From Megamerina dolium (lineage: Eukaryota > Arthropoda > Insecta > Diptera > Megamerinidae): 64,000 nt of DNA. The stretch spans positions 63,289,765 to 63,353,764 of the forward strand of contig OY978526.1 of the NCBI GenBank assembly GCA_963854835.1, given 5' to 3'. The translations under genes were made by a program, and so were the position numbers. How positions within the stretch are numbered: the first letter of the stretch is position 1; each line of letters begins with the position of its first letter. Below, one piece after another: positions 23,276 through 35,397 of the stretch. Below the pieces are notes generated by a model, which worked only from the letters and a program-made list of their open reading frames with translations, was not told the origin of the DNA and made no database searches.

Positions 23276-24129
23276 TAATTCAATTGAAACAATATTCATT
23301 TTTACTATCACCATTCTTTTCTATGGAACTCTATTTTTTTCTCTTGTTGTTTTAATTATGGTCGTTGATGATGGTGCATCGAACTCCCCCACATTATCGA
23401 ACAGTCGAACAAGCACGTGCAACGTTACACATCACCCCAAAAAGAATCAATATCAAATTCCAATCTTCATATACATTATAATATTTTGCACTATTCTACG
23501 GCACTTCAATCTCTTGAAACATTGAATAAAATTTCTGTTACATTTTTTTGACAATAGGCTTGGGACAAAGTGTAACTTCGAATAAGGCGAAAAATCGTGG
23601 AGGTACGCCGCTTTGGAACATTTGAGGGTCTATTGGGAATATGGTGGGCTTAAATTGACATATTCATGGGTTTTAATTTGGGAGTTGGTTGCTTTTTAAC
23701 AGTACATCGCATATGAAAAATTTGTTTAGTGAAACTGCACCCAACAAAATACTTTCAGAATTATATAAATTATATAGGGCTATATTAGTTAAAGCAAGTC
23801 CAATTTAGGCCAGTTTTCTTTGAACATTTTCCTACCTGCTACTCTGAACCATTTGGACGAACTTCTTTTTTTACCGTTGGGTAAAATATATATGATATTA
23901 CTTTATTCTGTGATTTGCCACAGAGTTCTTTTCAATGGTTTTTCATAGAAAATTACACAGAAATTGACTATCGTAAAAATTGACATTTTCTTTGAGTCTA
24001 TCTACAAAATAATGTTGAATTATTTGTGGATGGTCTTCGAAGTCATGATCTTTTGCATAAGTATATGGTCTCAGTCTAACTAGCTGTAGTATCATTTTAG
24101 GAAGACTTTAGCTAAGCAAGGACATTTAT
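23276..24129. other. AT-rich spacer, no gene seen
   Basis: Nothing recognised. Confidence 0.5.
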
Positions 24130-24479
24130 ATGTGGCACTTATAAGTCCCGAAGGTCTCTTTGACCGAGCTTCTCTTCCATTACTGTTGTGCGTGTTAAAT
24201 TTTGGACAGTATTAGAACGGACCTACTTATTTTAGCTTATTAAGTAGGCTATTATTTCTTTTATCAATTTTTCTGAGCTTTGTCACAGAGTTCTTTTTTA
24301 GAAGCTGTTCCATGGCAAATTGTTACTGCCGGAAGAATTGCCAATTGCTTGCCGACACGTGGGTACCATTCGAAAGAAAAATATTTTCGATATTACAATT
24401 GATATGCTTCAGCCGGGGATTGAGCCTTGGACCTACAGATGAGAAGGCCAACACACTAAGCACTGAGCTACCGCACCCA
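24130..24479 (-). mobile_element. tRNA-derived SINE, most complete copy
   Basis: On the minus strand it begins GGGTGCGGTAGCTCAGTGCT. This has an A-box-like TAGCTCAGTG, followed about 35 bp later by a diverged B box (GGTCCAAGGCTCAATCC). That is the layout of a tRNA-derived Pol III promoter. The body reads CTTTCGAATGGTACCCACG, GCAAGCAATTGGCAATTCTT and AACTCTGTGACAAAGC. The 3' end reads TAAGTAGGTCCGTTCTAATA, AACACGCACAACAGTAATGG, CTTCGGGACTTATAAGTGCC and ACATATA. Length is about 350 bp. Other copies lie at 8599, 16998, 26740, 30861 and 45690. Confidence 0.8.
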
Positions 24480-25063
24480 ATGGAAGAACTGGAAGGACTA
24501 ATCGTATTAAATTTTGTTCTAAGCATTGCTATGCATTTTTACAGAATTTATAATATTTATATATTTATATATCATCATCATAATTGCACTCATATTTATA
24601 TTTTCTTATGTTTTCATTATTATTGTTACAAGTTATGGATATTGTTAACTTTATATATAGCATATATGACTATAATTATCATCACTGCAAATACACTGTG
24701 ATACGAGGATGCAAACCACAAATATATATCACTCACCATTACGACTGTCATCATCGTCATAATCAACTTTATTCTCGTGGTGCTTATATTTATATTTTTT
24801 TATACTTTCATTATTTTTGTTACAAGCTACGATTAAGGTACTTATATGTATATATTGAATACTACTATTATCATTACTATCATTATGAACAATCGTATCA
24901 TCATTATTATTATTGCTTTTATTAATATTATTATTTTTATTCATCTCAACTAAGTCGGTACAAAGTATATACATATAATATAAAATAAAAGATATTTACA
25001 ATATACAATATAGAAATAAATTCATCGCTTTTATTCTGAAACAATGCGTTTGTTCCTCAGCTC
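24480..25063. other. AT-rich spacer with ATT/CAT runs
   Basis: TATA/ATT-rich DNA between a SINE and a LINE fragment. The overlapping frames here are low-complexity (Tyr, Ile, His) and not convincing. Confidence 0.5.
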
Positions 25064-25600
25064 ACGTCACTGGTTCAGCAACCTTCTCACAATTCGAAAT
25101 GTATCCAAAGCTATTGATTTTGTCATTATCTTCAGTTCATTCTTCATTTTAAGTTCAGATAATCATTTTCCACATAAGTTTGATCTCCTCCGCAAGTTCA
25201 CAGCTACATCGATTAGCCAACATGTTCTAGTTTTCTGATCTGCCACAATTATATCTGGCCTGTTTGGTCCTATTGTTCGGTCGGTAATAACTGGCCTATC
25301 CCAGTAGATTTTTACATCTGGTATTGTGATCACTGGACACGGCTTATACTTGTAAGGCGGCCACTGTCCAGTTTGATTATACCTTCTAAGAAGCTCCAGA
25401 TGTATAATCTTCGCTACATTGTTGTGCCGCGCGGTATAGTCTATTTGGGATAGAGCGGTGCATCCAGAAATTATGTGATCGATAGACTCCGCAAACCTTA
25501 AGCATCTTCTGTCAGCTACTGCTTCTCTGAGGATATTTTTCCTGTAGTGTTTCGTTGTGACTACTTTATCCTGGATCGCTATAAATGCTCCATAAATGCT
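25064..25600 (-). pseudogene. LINE C-terminal domain fragment
   Basis: The minus-strand frame reads GAFIAIQDKVVTTKHYRKNI, DRRCLRFAESIDHIISGC (zinc-knuckle-like C and H residues), ARHNNVAKIIHLELLRRY, GPNRPDIIVADQKTRTC and LIDVAVN. This is the C-terminal region typical of one large group of invertebrate LINEs, with the conserved NRPDI-V.D......LID.A. The frame breaks near 25165; the continuation SELKMKNELKIMTKSIALDT ends at a TGA near 25080. The upstream codons in this frame are just an ATT microsatellite (25598-25660). I cannot fix the clade. Confidence 0.75.
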
Positions 25601-25660
25601 TATTATTATTATTACTATTGTTATGGTTATTATTATTATTCTTATTGTTATTATTTTTAT
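25598..25660. repeat. (ATT)n imperfect microsatellite
   Basis: ATT units interrupted by single changes, immediately at the edge of the LINE fragment. Confidence 0.85.
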
Positions 25661-26739
25661 TGTTATTGCCAAATGCATATTATCATTACTTATATTCACT
25701 ACATTTTCATGTACATACTCGTATATCTCTTAGTACATATAGTAAGTATTATAATATATGAAAGTATATTTACACTGTTAATGCCGATTACAATTTACTT
25801 ATCACTATTTTATATTTATTTACGCTTGCCTATATTCTGTCAAATAAGTTTCAGAACTGATCAAATAAAACACACGCTATCAATTATTCATCCAAATTTA
25901 TTGAGTTTTCTTCATAGTAGACTCCGTTTGAAGCTATTTTTATTTCGAGTAATTCTCAGATATTGTGTGTCTCTAATCGTTGAAGCGGGAAACGGTGGTT
26001 CTTCGATGATATTCGTGACATTTTTGCTCAAAAATTTGGTCACAATGTTAGCTTTGTGAGAAAATGAGCTGCCATAATGCAAAATCAATGAATTGTTTCT
26101 CCAAAGAGTTGGTTTTTTTTTACCGAATGCTTATATTAATCGCATCAATGAACCCAAGTAATACTGTATATTCGACGTTTGATCCACCAAAAGAAATTCC
26201 GCGTAAATAGACAGTGAGAATCTTTATTGTGGACCAAATTTTCAAGGATTTTTAGGGTGTCGGCTTATTTAGAAACACCATTCTGATGACTGCTAGCTGG
26301 ATGACTATAATCGTCATTAATAATGATGCGTCCTATGATTGGGTTCTTTGGTTCCAGCATGTCTTCAAACAATGAATTTCGATGCACGACTTAGTGAAAT
26401 GAATGGTTCTGAAACTTATTTCACATAATGTGCATATATGTGGTTAATTGCGTACGTGTTTTCCTTCCTTTATGTATAAAATTCATATTGATTAAAGTAT
26501 GCATGGTATCTATATTTAGTCATGAATTATCCGTAGATATTCCTAATGAAATACTTTATAGTAGTACATGACGTAGTAGCAGATGGTAATTGAAATAATT
26601 AGTTTTATTTTAATGGGCAAATCTCTGAAATATTGAGGTATTGAGAGCGAAATAATTGATAATAGATGGTATCCTAATTAATTTAGCTGGTGAAGAATTA
26701 ATTGGGATAGATTACTCTGCAATTGAGATTTTTTTTTTA
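25661..26739. other. AT-rich spacer, no gene seen
   Basis: Nothing recognised. Confidence 0.5.
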
Positions 26740-27056
26740 TCTGTATGTCGTGGGTTCAATCACCAGCTGAAGCATTAATTCCATACCAAAAAGATTTTTC
26801 TTTCGAACGGTACCCACCTGTTCGCAAGCAATTGGCAATTCTTCCGGCAGTAACAACTTGTAATGGAAAAGCTTCTAAAAGAACTATGTGACAAATCTTA
26901 GAAAAAGTGGTCACAAGAGTTCTGCTGTACGGAACCGGATAAAATAAGTACGTCCCTTCTAATATTGTCCAATATTTAACTATTGTTAAATTTAAAATTA
27001 ACACGCAAAGCAGTTCTGCAAGAGAAGCTCGGCCAAGGAGCCGAGTGATATATATT
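26740..27056 (+). mobile_element. tRNA-derived SINE copy
   Basis: The plus strand starts in the B-box region (GTGGGTTCAATCACC, close to the GGTTCRANNCC consensus). It continues TTTCTTTCGAACGGTACCC, GCAAGCAATTGGCAATTCTT, AGTAACAACTTG, TGTGACAAATC, then GGAACCGGATAAAATAAGTA and GCTCGGCCAAGGAGCC. The A-box end is lost. Confidence 0.8.
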
Positions 27057-28965
27057 TATTTATATTTTAACTTTTCTATCAAAATCTTTGTAAGGGGTAG
27101 ATATAGGGGATAAGTATGTTCTGAAAAATATTGAGCAGTAAATATTATAGGCGATATTTTAATAAATGTTTCAACTTTCATATTTTTTTTTATATTGTAG
27201 ACGAAGTACGACCAGACCGAATCAAACCAACCTTAAATTTCAATTTTTAGGCCCCTAAAATATTTACAAATATTTATCTCGTCGTATTAGTGCAATTAAA
27301 CTAAATGCAATAGCTACACCAAATTGGATATACATTTTTGAATTAGTTAAGAAAAAGCGTAACTTAGATTTGTTGTTTTAAAATCGATTAATTGCTATAA
27401 ATTTCTATTTTTGAAGAGGATTCAAGTAGATACTGGCAGCAATCTGGTTACCTAATAATATTACCACATTAATATGAATATATTTATTATAATTGTATGA
27501 GGTTTATGGGTTGTTAAAATAATTACGAATAAAATGTCAAAAGTATCACGTTAAAAATGAAATTGAATTTCAAAGGTTTCAATGTAATTGAATATCAAAA
27601 ATATGTAAATAAAAAAAAAACAACTCAAGTATATGTTTCTAATTTTTTTTAAACGATTTATTCATTATGCTTACATATCTACCACCATAATGATAATCAC
27701 CATCATCAACATCATTATTGTCATCGTCAAGCCTACATTTAATCAAACGTTGACACCATTACCGATTTAAATCCAGTAAGAAAGCATGCAACCAAAACAA
27801 ACCACCAGCGATGACTTATGTTAATATGTCAGTATGTATGTATGTCGCTACACGTGTACATTTTATTTTATGAGAGCACATAATGCAGAGTTGTATAGAT
27901 TTTTATTCTTCATTACAACGTACACACATACTTATATACAATTGTAACAATTTTAACGAGATTTTAAAAGCAGCTTTGACATAATAAATGCGTAAATACA
28001 TATAAGAGTATGTGCTGTGGTTAGACAGAGAAAGTAGAAACTGCAGAAACAAATGTAATGAATGGGTGTATATATAATATTCAGAACGTGACCCATAAAC
28101 AATGCAAAAATACAACAAAAAATATGGAATATCCAGAGCATATTGCACAATGAACTCATTGTAAATATGCTGCTGCTGTTGGTAAGTATAGTATAACTTC
28201 TCTAGGTAGAAAAGTATTTTTGCATGTATCGTACATATGTATATGTGGTATGTGTAATAGATATGAGTTGAAAATGTAATTTAAATTGAAACATATTGCA
28301 AAATCATAAGTGTAATAATAATAATTTGCGTTTACACATATGTACATATAGTACATGTGTACCTACATAAATCTGCATATTAAAAAATAAGAACAAATCT
28401 GTTATTCCTAATTGGAATGGAATATATAGAAGTTGGTGCAAATACATACTATAAACATAACATAACGACAATAAAACATAATTTCAACATTTTAATGCGA
28501 ATGTAATGAAAATTCCAGACAATAACACATTCTCATATTTATGCAAAAGTGGTTATATGTGGATGAACCTATCGAATATTATACCCAGCATATAAAATTA
28601 TATTGGCATAGGGAAAATAATTCCTTTATTTTACTTTTACTTCTAGGCTATATTCGGATTGTCCAAATTGAGCGAAATGTACCCAGTCTTGTTTTATAAT
28701 TTCCAGCTATTTTAAAGATAATTTCATAAGAGTGCACACTGACGTCTATGAAACAAATGTGGTGCTTACTGAGTAAGTTTTGAAGGTATCAAATATATGC
28801 AAATGCCTATTTCCAATAAAGAAAGATAGAAGTCATGTACATATACATAGGTGATTCATAAGATCCCATAAAGCCAAATGTCATAACTGCAAGTTGAACG
28901 AAAATATGAAACGTGTGAACACCCCATACTATCGCCGTAATATTTTAATACTTACACAGCTGATT
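27057..28965. other. AT-rich spacer, no gene seen
   Basis: Short CAT/ATC runs near 27685-27735. The ATTATACCCAGCATATA at about 28577-28593 resembles a DINE subterminal repeat but nothing around it supports an element. Confidence 0.5.
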
Positions 28966-29102
28966 TTTATACCCTGCATAATGCAATATGCATGGTATAT
29001 TCATTTCGGTCAGATGTTTGTGTCCACTTGAAGGAATCTCCGGAGATATAGACATGGATATATATTCGTGATCAGCGTCGATTAAATTTTCGATTTAACG
29101 AT

Positions 29103-29157
29103 GTCCGTCCGTCCGTCCGTCCGTCCGTCCGTCCGTCCGTCCGTCCGTCTGTCTGTC
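29103..29157. repeat. (GTCY)n microsatellite inside DINE copy D
   Basis: About eleven GTCC units then GTCT units. The same position is short or interrupted in copies A, C and E and deleted in B. Confidence 0.95.
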
Positions 29158-29578
29158 ACCTGGCTGGTTCGCACGATAACTTGAGTAAATATTGAGCTAT
29201 TTCGATGAAATTTGGCATAAGTAATCTATGATCCAAGGGTACGGAGGGGATTGATATTGGGCATGATCGGTCAATAACCACGCCCACACCAAGCATTCAA
29301 AGCGACTAACCTCGAAATTTTCAAAATTTTTAACTTGCTATAACTCACATAATATACAACTTGGGATAACAATATTTGGCACATAGACTTATATTATACT
29401 ACTATATAACCTTGCCAAAAGTGGTTGAGCCACGCCTACTTTTTAGCGTAGCTCTCATACAAAGTGTCTGTACTTCTTTTAAATTGAAACAGCTTTAACT
29501 TCTACAATCTTCTGTCCAGAATAACCATAATTGACACTTAGATTAACATGATAGTCGGAAATAATATGGCAGAAAATC

Positions 29579-30290
29579 AGTGTGCCACGCCCACTCCTTG
29601 TTGGGTCTCCCATACAAAGTTGCGGAAATTAAAAAAATGTTACCGGTTATAACTTACAAACCATTTAGCGTATGACAACGAGATTTAAGGTATGGATTAG
29701 TATTATACGAGCAACTAGGCTCACGGAAAATGGGCGCACCACGCCCACTGTTTATTGTAGCCCCCATACAAATTTTAAATTGAAACAGCTGTAACTTCGG
29801 CAATCTTCTGCCTAAAATAACCATAATTGACTCTTAGATTAATATCGTAGTCGGCAAAAATCTGGCAGAAAATCAGTGTACCACGCCCACTCCTTCATGA
29901 GTCTCCCATACAAAGTCAAGGGAATTAAACTAAAACTTTTAAGCTCCATAACTTACAAACCATTTAGCGTAGGACAACGAGATTTAAGGTATGGATTAGT
30001 ATTGTACGAGCAACTAGACTCACTAGAAAATGGGAGCGCCACTCCCACTGTTTATTGTAGCCCCCATACAAATTTTAAATTGAAACAGCTGTAATTTCGG
30101 CAATCTTCTTCCTAAAATAACCATAATTGACACTTAGATTAATATCGTAGCCGGAAATAATCTGGCAGAAAATCAGTGTGCCACGCCCACTCCTTCATAG
30201 GTCTCCCATACAAAGTCGAGGGAATTAAACTAAAACTTTTAAGCTCCATAACTTACAAACCATTTAGCGTAGGACAACCAAATTTAAGGT
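29579..30290 (+). repeat. Central tandem repeats, ~297-bp units
   Basis: Unit starts AGTGTGCCACGCCCACTCC, at 29579, 29875 and 30174 (296 and 299 bp apart). Each unit itself holds two related ~150-bp halves with the CCACGCCCACTG core. Copy E has the same structure on the other strand, with spacings of about 283 and 304 bp. Confidence 0.9.
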
Positions 30291-30630
30291 GTGGATTGAT
30301 ATTGAAAAATTAATTAGATATACCAGAAAGAGATACGTCACGCCCACTTTTTATATAGCTTCCGTACAAAGTCTCGGATTTATCTTAAACATTAAAACAC
30401 CCATAACTTACTAATTAATACGCCTAGTTCAACCCATTGCAACCTATGTAGTTTAGTATTATAGGCAGAAATTGATCCTCCAAAATTGATGAGGTACGCC
30501 TGCTTCTTAATGTAGGTCCTATACAAAGTAGTGGAAGAAAAGGATGGATATACGAGCAAACTTTTTATATATACCTCTACATATGCAGGGTATAATTTGG
30601 TCGGCCCCAGCCGACTGTAAGGAGATTTTT

Positions 30631-30860
30631 TTCATTTTAAGTGAAGAGAAAGTGAAAAAAACGAAAATAATAACTGCTTTGTGCAAAAAACTAGCATGGG
30701 ATTTACTCAAATAAATGTTTTTAATTTTTTAGAATGAGTGTAGAAGAAGTAGAAGAGAAACAGCTGATAAATTACTCCACCAACAAACATTGGTTACAAA
30801 ATTGTATTGCGTTAAGTGATGACATATGACAATATGATGTGTTATGACACCTTAGGAATA
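30631..30860. other. Spacer ending in a SINE target duplication
   Basis: The first copy of the 15-bp duplication, GACACCTTAGGAATA, is at 30846-30860. Confidence 0.6.
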
Positions 30861-31178
30861 AAAAAAAAAAAAATAAATATGTGGCACTTAAAGCCCCAAA
30901 GGGCTCATTGGCCGAGCTTCTCTTCCATTACTGTTGTGCGTCTTAAATTTTGGACAGTATTAGAATGGACCTACTTATTTTAGCCGGTTCCGAACGGCAG
31001 AACACTTGTGACATCACTTTTTCTGAGCTTTGTCACAGAGTTCTTTTTAGAAGCTTTTTCATGGCAAGTTGTTACTGTCGGAAGAATTGCCAATTGCTTG
31101 CCGACAGGTGGGTACCGTTCGAAAGAAAAATTTTTTCGATATAAAATTTGTTATGCATCTTACTGAGCTGCGGCACCG
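30861..31178 (-). mobile_element. tRNA-derived SINE with perfect 15-bp TSD
   Basis: GACACCTTAGGAATA flanks the copy at 30846-30860 and 31179-31193, proof of target-primed insertion. On the minus strand the head is CGGTGCCGCAGCTCAGTAAG (A-box-like, B box deleted). The SINE body and a 3' end reading AGTGCCACATATTTA follow, then a T-run against the duplication. The target is just downstream of a LINE tail. Confidence 0.9.
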
Positions 31179-31196
31179 GACACCTTAGGAATACCC

Positions 31197-31425
31197 AAAT
31201 TTTTTTTACTTGTTCCCTTGGGAGCATGGTGCCTCGACAAGACTCTTCCATCGTACACGGTTCTGCGCTGTTATTTTTGCGCCGTCCCATGTTGTGTTGA
31301 CATCGGCTAGCTCTCGCAATATCGATCTACTCCAGGTATTTTTTTGGTCGACCTCAACCTCTGCTCCCTTGTTCCAGTCTAGTGTCATTCTTGTAATGCC
31401 ATCTGCCAGGAATACCCTAATAGAA
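31197..31425 (-). pseudogene. LINE extreme C-terminus
   Basis: The minus-strand frame reads MTLDWNKGAEVEVDQKNTW, SRSILRELADVNTTWDGAK, ITAQNRVRWKSLVEAPCS. The same ending (WNPQG, RPRNTWRQSILGELA, TAQNRVRWRSLVEALCS) is found at 38348-38500, so both belong to one LINE family. About 70 residues survive; RPRNTWR has decayed to DQKNTWS. Confidence 0.75.
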
Positions 31426-31880
31426 GTTATGAATGTTTGAATGCAAAAGGATCTTAATATCCACTATTATATATTAATTATTTGCGTTGCATAATTTCTG
31501 TAAGTTACTTGGATCCAAAAACATTGTGAATTTTGTACGTTATATTAAGGACTTTTGAACATGGGGATTTTTTATTGCAAATTTATTTTATATCCAATAA
31601 GAGAATTTCGTTACAAGTTAAATAAACTTATTCACTGATACAAAAAAATGTTATTTGAATTGGTCTTATCTGGAATTCGGCTTATTCGAATGTCGTTTTG
31701 TTTCAATTTTGATTTTTTTGTCTTGTCTGAATTGTCTCTCATTTGGTATTCATCTGTTATGGGATTTGCATTGTCTAAATTACGTCTTGTTTGCCTTGGT
31801 TTTATCTGTCGGAATTTTGTCACACATCCAAATCATACATATCAAATCAAATCATTACCTTCATCAAATCATTAAATTAG
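31426..31880. other. AT-rich spacer with degenerate GTCT/GACA-rich stretch
   Basis: 31640-31830 contains recurrent, imperfect TTGTCTGAATTGTCT-like phrases and no recognisable protein. Confidence 0.4.
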
Positions 31881-32204
31881 TTAATTTATTCGCCGTGCAT
31901 TAAAATATATATACTCTTCCTCAGTCTGGCCCTTGTAATTATAGGGCAACACGGTTTGAGAAGAATATTGAGCGGTAACGTCAACCTTAAGGTTCTCCCC
32001 GTATTTCAAACTCTTTTGCTTAACTCTTCGATATTTATCTACCGTTGCCGGTGCCAATATGTCCAATATATGATCAAAATCACAGCCATGCTACTGTGTT
32101 TTAAAACACAATTCAATCACAACGATGTCTTTATATCGTTGCTCTCATTATTGAAGATAAATGAATATTTCCTCATAACCTTCCCCATCAAGTAATGCAG
32201 CACT
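31881..32204 (-). pseudogene. Unrecognised decayed ORF
   Basis: A single minus-strand frame holds about 107 codons with three or four stops. It reads SAALLDGEGYEEIFIYLQ, stops, EQRYKDIVVIELCFKTQ, stop, then HGCDFDHILDILAPATVDKY, RRVKQKSLKYGENLKVDVTA, QYSSQTVLPYNYKGQTEEEY. The low stop count and mixed composition suggest former coding sequence. A second frame at 32245-32400 (CTCSIVVTLDPVNHITRTSL, FIFEKIKESENTLNNLQ) may be an upstream piece. I do not recognise the family. Confidence 0.35.
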
Positions 32205-32400
32205 CGAATTTATTAATTTATTTATTACTTTTACATGACTATCATGCCAAATTGAAGTTGTCATTTATACCTTGTAGATTATTGAGTGTATTTTCAGACT
32301 CTTTAATTTTTTCAAAAATAAAGAGTGAGGTTCTCGTAATATGGTTAACTGGGTCCAATGTCACTACGATTGAGCATGTGCATGCGGTTTTGTACTGAGG

Positions 32401-35397
32401 AATACTTTTCCTTTTTTTTTATCTTTCAAAAATTTGTTTGTGCCGATAATTGTAAGAAAAAAAAAATGCTTTTTACATTTACTTACTTTTTTAATAAATA
32501 ATTGTACGTACAAATAATATAATCCGAGTCGCATTCTGGAACATATGTAGACAACCCTGTTGGAAAATTCGCTCAAGAATTCGTTCGATGGTGGAACATA
32601 TCGTAGTAATTTAATAAAAATACTTGAAATAATCGAATGAAAATTATTGCGCAATATATTTAGTTGAAGGTAAGTCAGTCAAATAGTGTAGCGTATGATA
32701 ACTGGGGTTAAATGCATTAACACTTATTGATTAATTGAATAAAATGTTTTTTTCGTAAACCGGTGGTAGATGCTGACGAATAAAACGAGCACTCAATCTA
32801 ATACTGGAGAAATTGTTAGCGCTGGGGATTTTCAAAGGACTATATAAAGAAAAATTAGACGATTAAAGTAAGTGCGCAAAATCTTATTTTTTGTACAAAC
32901 GACGATTTATGTATACAACTATGGAAAGAAGGATATTCGTTCTAGTTTTAAACATTTCTACTGGGATGTAAGAGTATATACGCAGAACATCTACATCTAT
33001 ATGATTTTTAAGTGGATGAGTATGAGCGTAGTTTACACATTATTCACATTAACATTCTACATTTACATATGCAATTGTGCGTATGCGTGCTTGCTGGCAT
33101 GTATATTTGCTTATTTTTTCATTTTGTATTTCCTCTAATTTTTTCATATTTATTTTCAGGAACTCGTTTCACCCCATTTACATTATGTGCTAATGTTAGT
33201 ACGTCTGTAAGAATCTTTGTGGCTTGGTTTCTTTATTGTCTACGTGTTAAATTTATTATTTAATTTTATTTCTTCTTACACACAATACACAACGCAATGG
33301 AATAAAACACAACACATACTCGTATGTTCATATATGTAATTCACTATGCTTTCCGCCACATTCATGGACGTTCATATGCAGATGTACGTGCACATTTATA
33401 TTTATAAAAATAAAATGCGAGAAAACTTGCGGTTTTTTGTTTCTTTAGTTTTTTTTTATTTTTGTTTTGGTTTGTTGCGTTTTAACCAAAAAGAGAAGAG
33501 CAGCACCATTCATACATTTCCCATAATGTCGTAAAATTATTTATTTCATTTGTTGCTTCAGAGCAGTAGTAGTAGTATGTTGTTAATACCATTGTTATTT
33601 TGGTTGGAAAATAAAAATACAAAAATTATTAACAAGCGACAAAAAAAAGTCATTCGACTTTGGTTTTATGAAGTGTCGTTTTTATTTGAATATGTGTGTG
33701 TATTTGCTGGTTGGACGTAGGAACATAATTTCAAAATTACACTTTCAAGCTATAATTGTTTATAGTTGAAAGATTAATTTAGGTATTATATTATGATAAT
33801 GTTTTAATCTCATCAGCATTTTGTCATGAACTAATGAAAATGAGGGAAATTTTTGATTTTAATACAAGTATTGACAAATCTCAAATATTGAGTTGAACCT
33901 CGAAAAATTTAATTATATTTCGTTTGCGGGCGGATTTCCAAAAATTTTCATACAGAACTTAATAGACAATTATAAGAAAATACCAAGACAAAGCCTACCA
34001 TGGAAGAAATAAACGGCAATAAATTTGTTTCAGCGGGGAGCGAATGAATGCCGGTGGGTTTGCTGCGATGTGGTGCACTTGGCTTTGTGATGTGTTGCGG
34101 CAGAGGTCTTGATGATTGGATGGTTGTTAAAGAACACTTCTTTTTTACTTTTGTATTTTAACGTTTTACACTTTATTTGTTAATATTAGTTTAATTGTAT
34201 TTATATGTTATTTACTGTATTTAAATTAAATATTTATTATTTAAAAGAATTCAGGAGGAAAATGTCGCTCACTGTTTTGCTTAGGGAGTTGATTAACAAT
34301 AAAAAAAAATAAATAAAATGGAAAGCGAAGAGTATAAAGTAAAAGGAGAATAGACAGAGAGAAAGAGCGAAATATAGGGGGCCGAAATATAATGGAATTA
34401 GGTTGCTAACCCATGCAAACTTAATACGGGTACACGTCTTCTGGCGTAGACAAAAATTTTGTTATGGACAACTTTTTTGTTAGAGGATCGATTTTCACAA
34501 CGCTTTATCTTGCGAACAGTTTACAGTTGAAACAACTATGTAGCTATGTAAGTTAAGTATTTTCAGACACCGTTCTTAATATGAAATTTTGCTTTAACGC
34601 CCTTTCTTCATTATGGCACGTTTTAAAGAATTTACGCTTCACCATATTTCGGTATATGTCCCAAATGCCGTGCTGTTATGTTTGGTTCTTGAATAAATTA
34701 ATGCCGAAAATATTTCATTTGTTAAATGGCTGTTCATCTTGTGGCAAAAACTTATGAAACAATTCTAGACCGTACAGTGATGTATGGATAAATACATATA
34801 AATAAAATTCATTTGTTTCGAATTTTGATTAAATTATCAGACAGATCAATTAAATTATCAGAAAACATCGAAACAACAAGTGACTAATATTCGGCATTTT
34901 GACAACAATTTAAAATTAAGTAGTTTTTTCGAAATTAATGGAAAAACGTTTGCAATAATATCGACCTTTTTCTTTCTTCTATACAAAAAATATAAAATCG
35001 TCATTAATGCACGAATTGTTTAAAATTAATTCAATAATATAATTATCAGAGTATTGTTAGTCCTAAGAGACGAATGAATTAAAGTCAGACATATCTTATT
35101 CGTTTTATGTACTCTTGTGTTACGAATCTTGGCCATTTAACGAGGTATGAGTGCATACATATTGAACTTATTTCTTTAGGATTTTAATTAGAATATTATA
35201 GAGTTTATCGTTGTGGCAGGTGATAATGCAGACAAAATTTAAATAAAAAATTGTATTAAAGTCGAAATATATTTTTTTAGACATTAATGTGAGCATGTAA
35301 AAAAGAAAGGACATGAGCTTGAGCTAAAATATGGAAGTATGTACTGGTTCATGGGTAAAAAAACAACACTATCCATTTATAATAAAATCATAATACA
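32401..35397. other. AT-rich spacer, no gene seen
   Basis: About 3 kb. A GC-richer patch at 34034-34108 follows TTTGTTTCAG, but its frames are short; see findings. Confidence 0.5.

Larger units (their letters stand above)
28966..30630 (+). mobile_element. DINE-1-like non-autonomous Helitron, copy D (complete)
   Basis: The best copy in the window, about 1.66 kb, uninterrupted. 5' subterminal repeat TATACCCTGCATA at 28968-28980; conserved 5' block (CATTTCGGTCAGATGTTTG, GGAATCTCCGGAGATAT); (GTCC)n/(GTCT)n at 29103-29157; second block (CACCTGGCTGGTTCGCACG). Central tandem units follow at 29285-30350. The 3' subterminal repeat is TATGCAGGGTATA at 30582-30594, the hairpin GTCGGC/GCCGAC at 30600-30615, then TGTAAGGAGATTTTTTT. 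No open frame of note. As for DINE-1, movement would depend on an autonomous Helitron elsewhere. Confidence 0.78.

Noticed and set aside
24430..24479. tRNA gene
   Set aside because: The A/B boxes are inside a SINE; the sequence does not fold into a full cloverleaf and is diverged.
28577..28593. Isolated DINE-like end (ATTATACCCAGCATATA)
   Set aside because: No flanking block, microsatellite or hairpin to support an element.
29876..30094. 72-codon ORF in DINE copy D
   Set aside because: It falls in the central tandem repeats, is not kept in sibling copies and has no coding-like composition.
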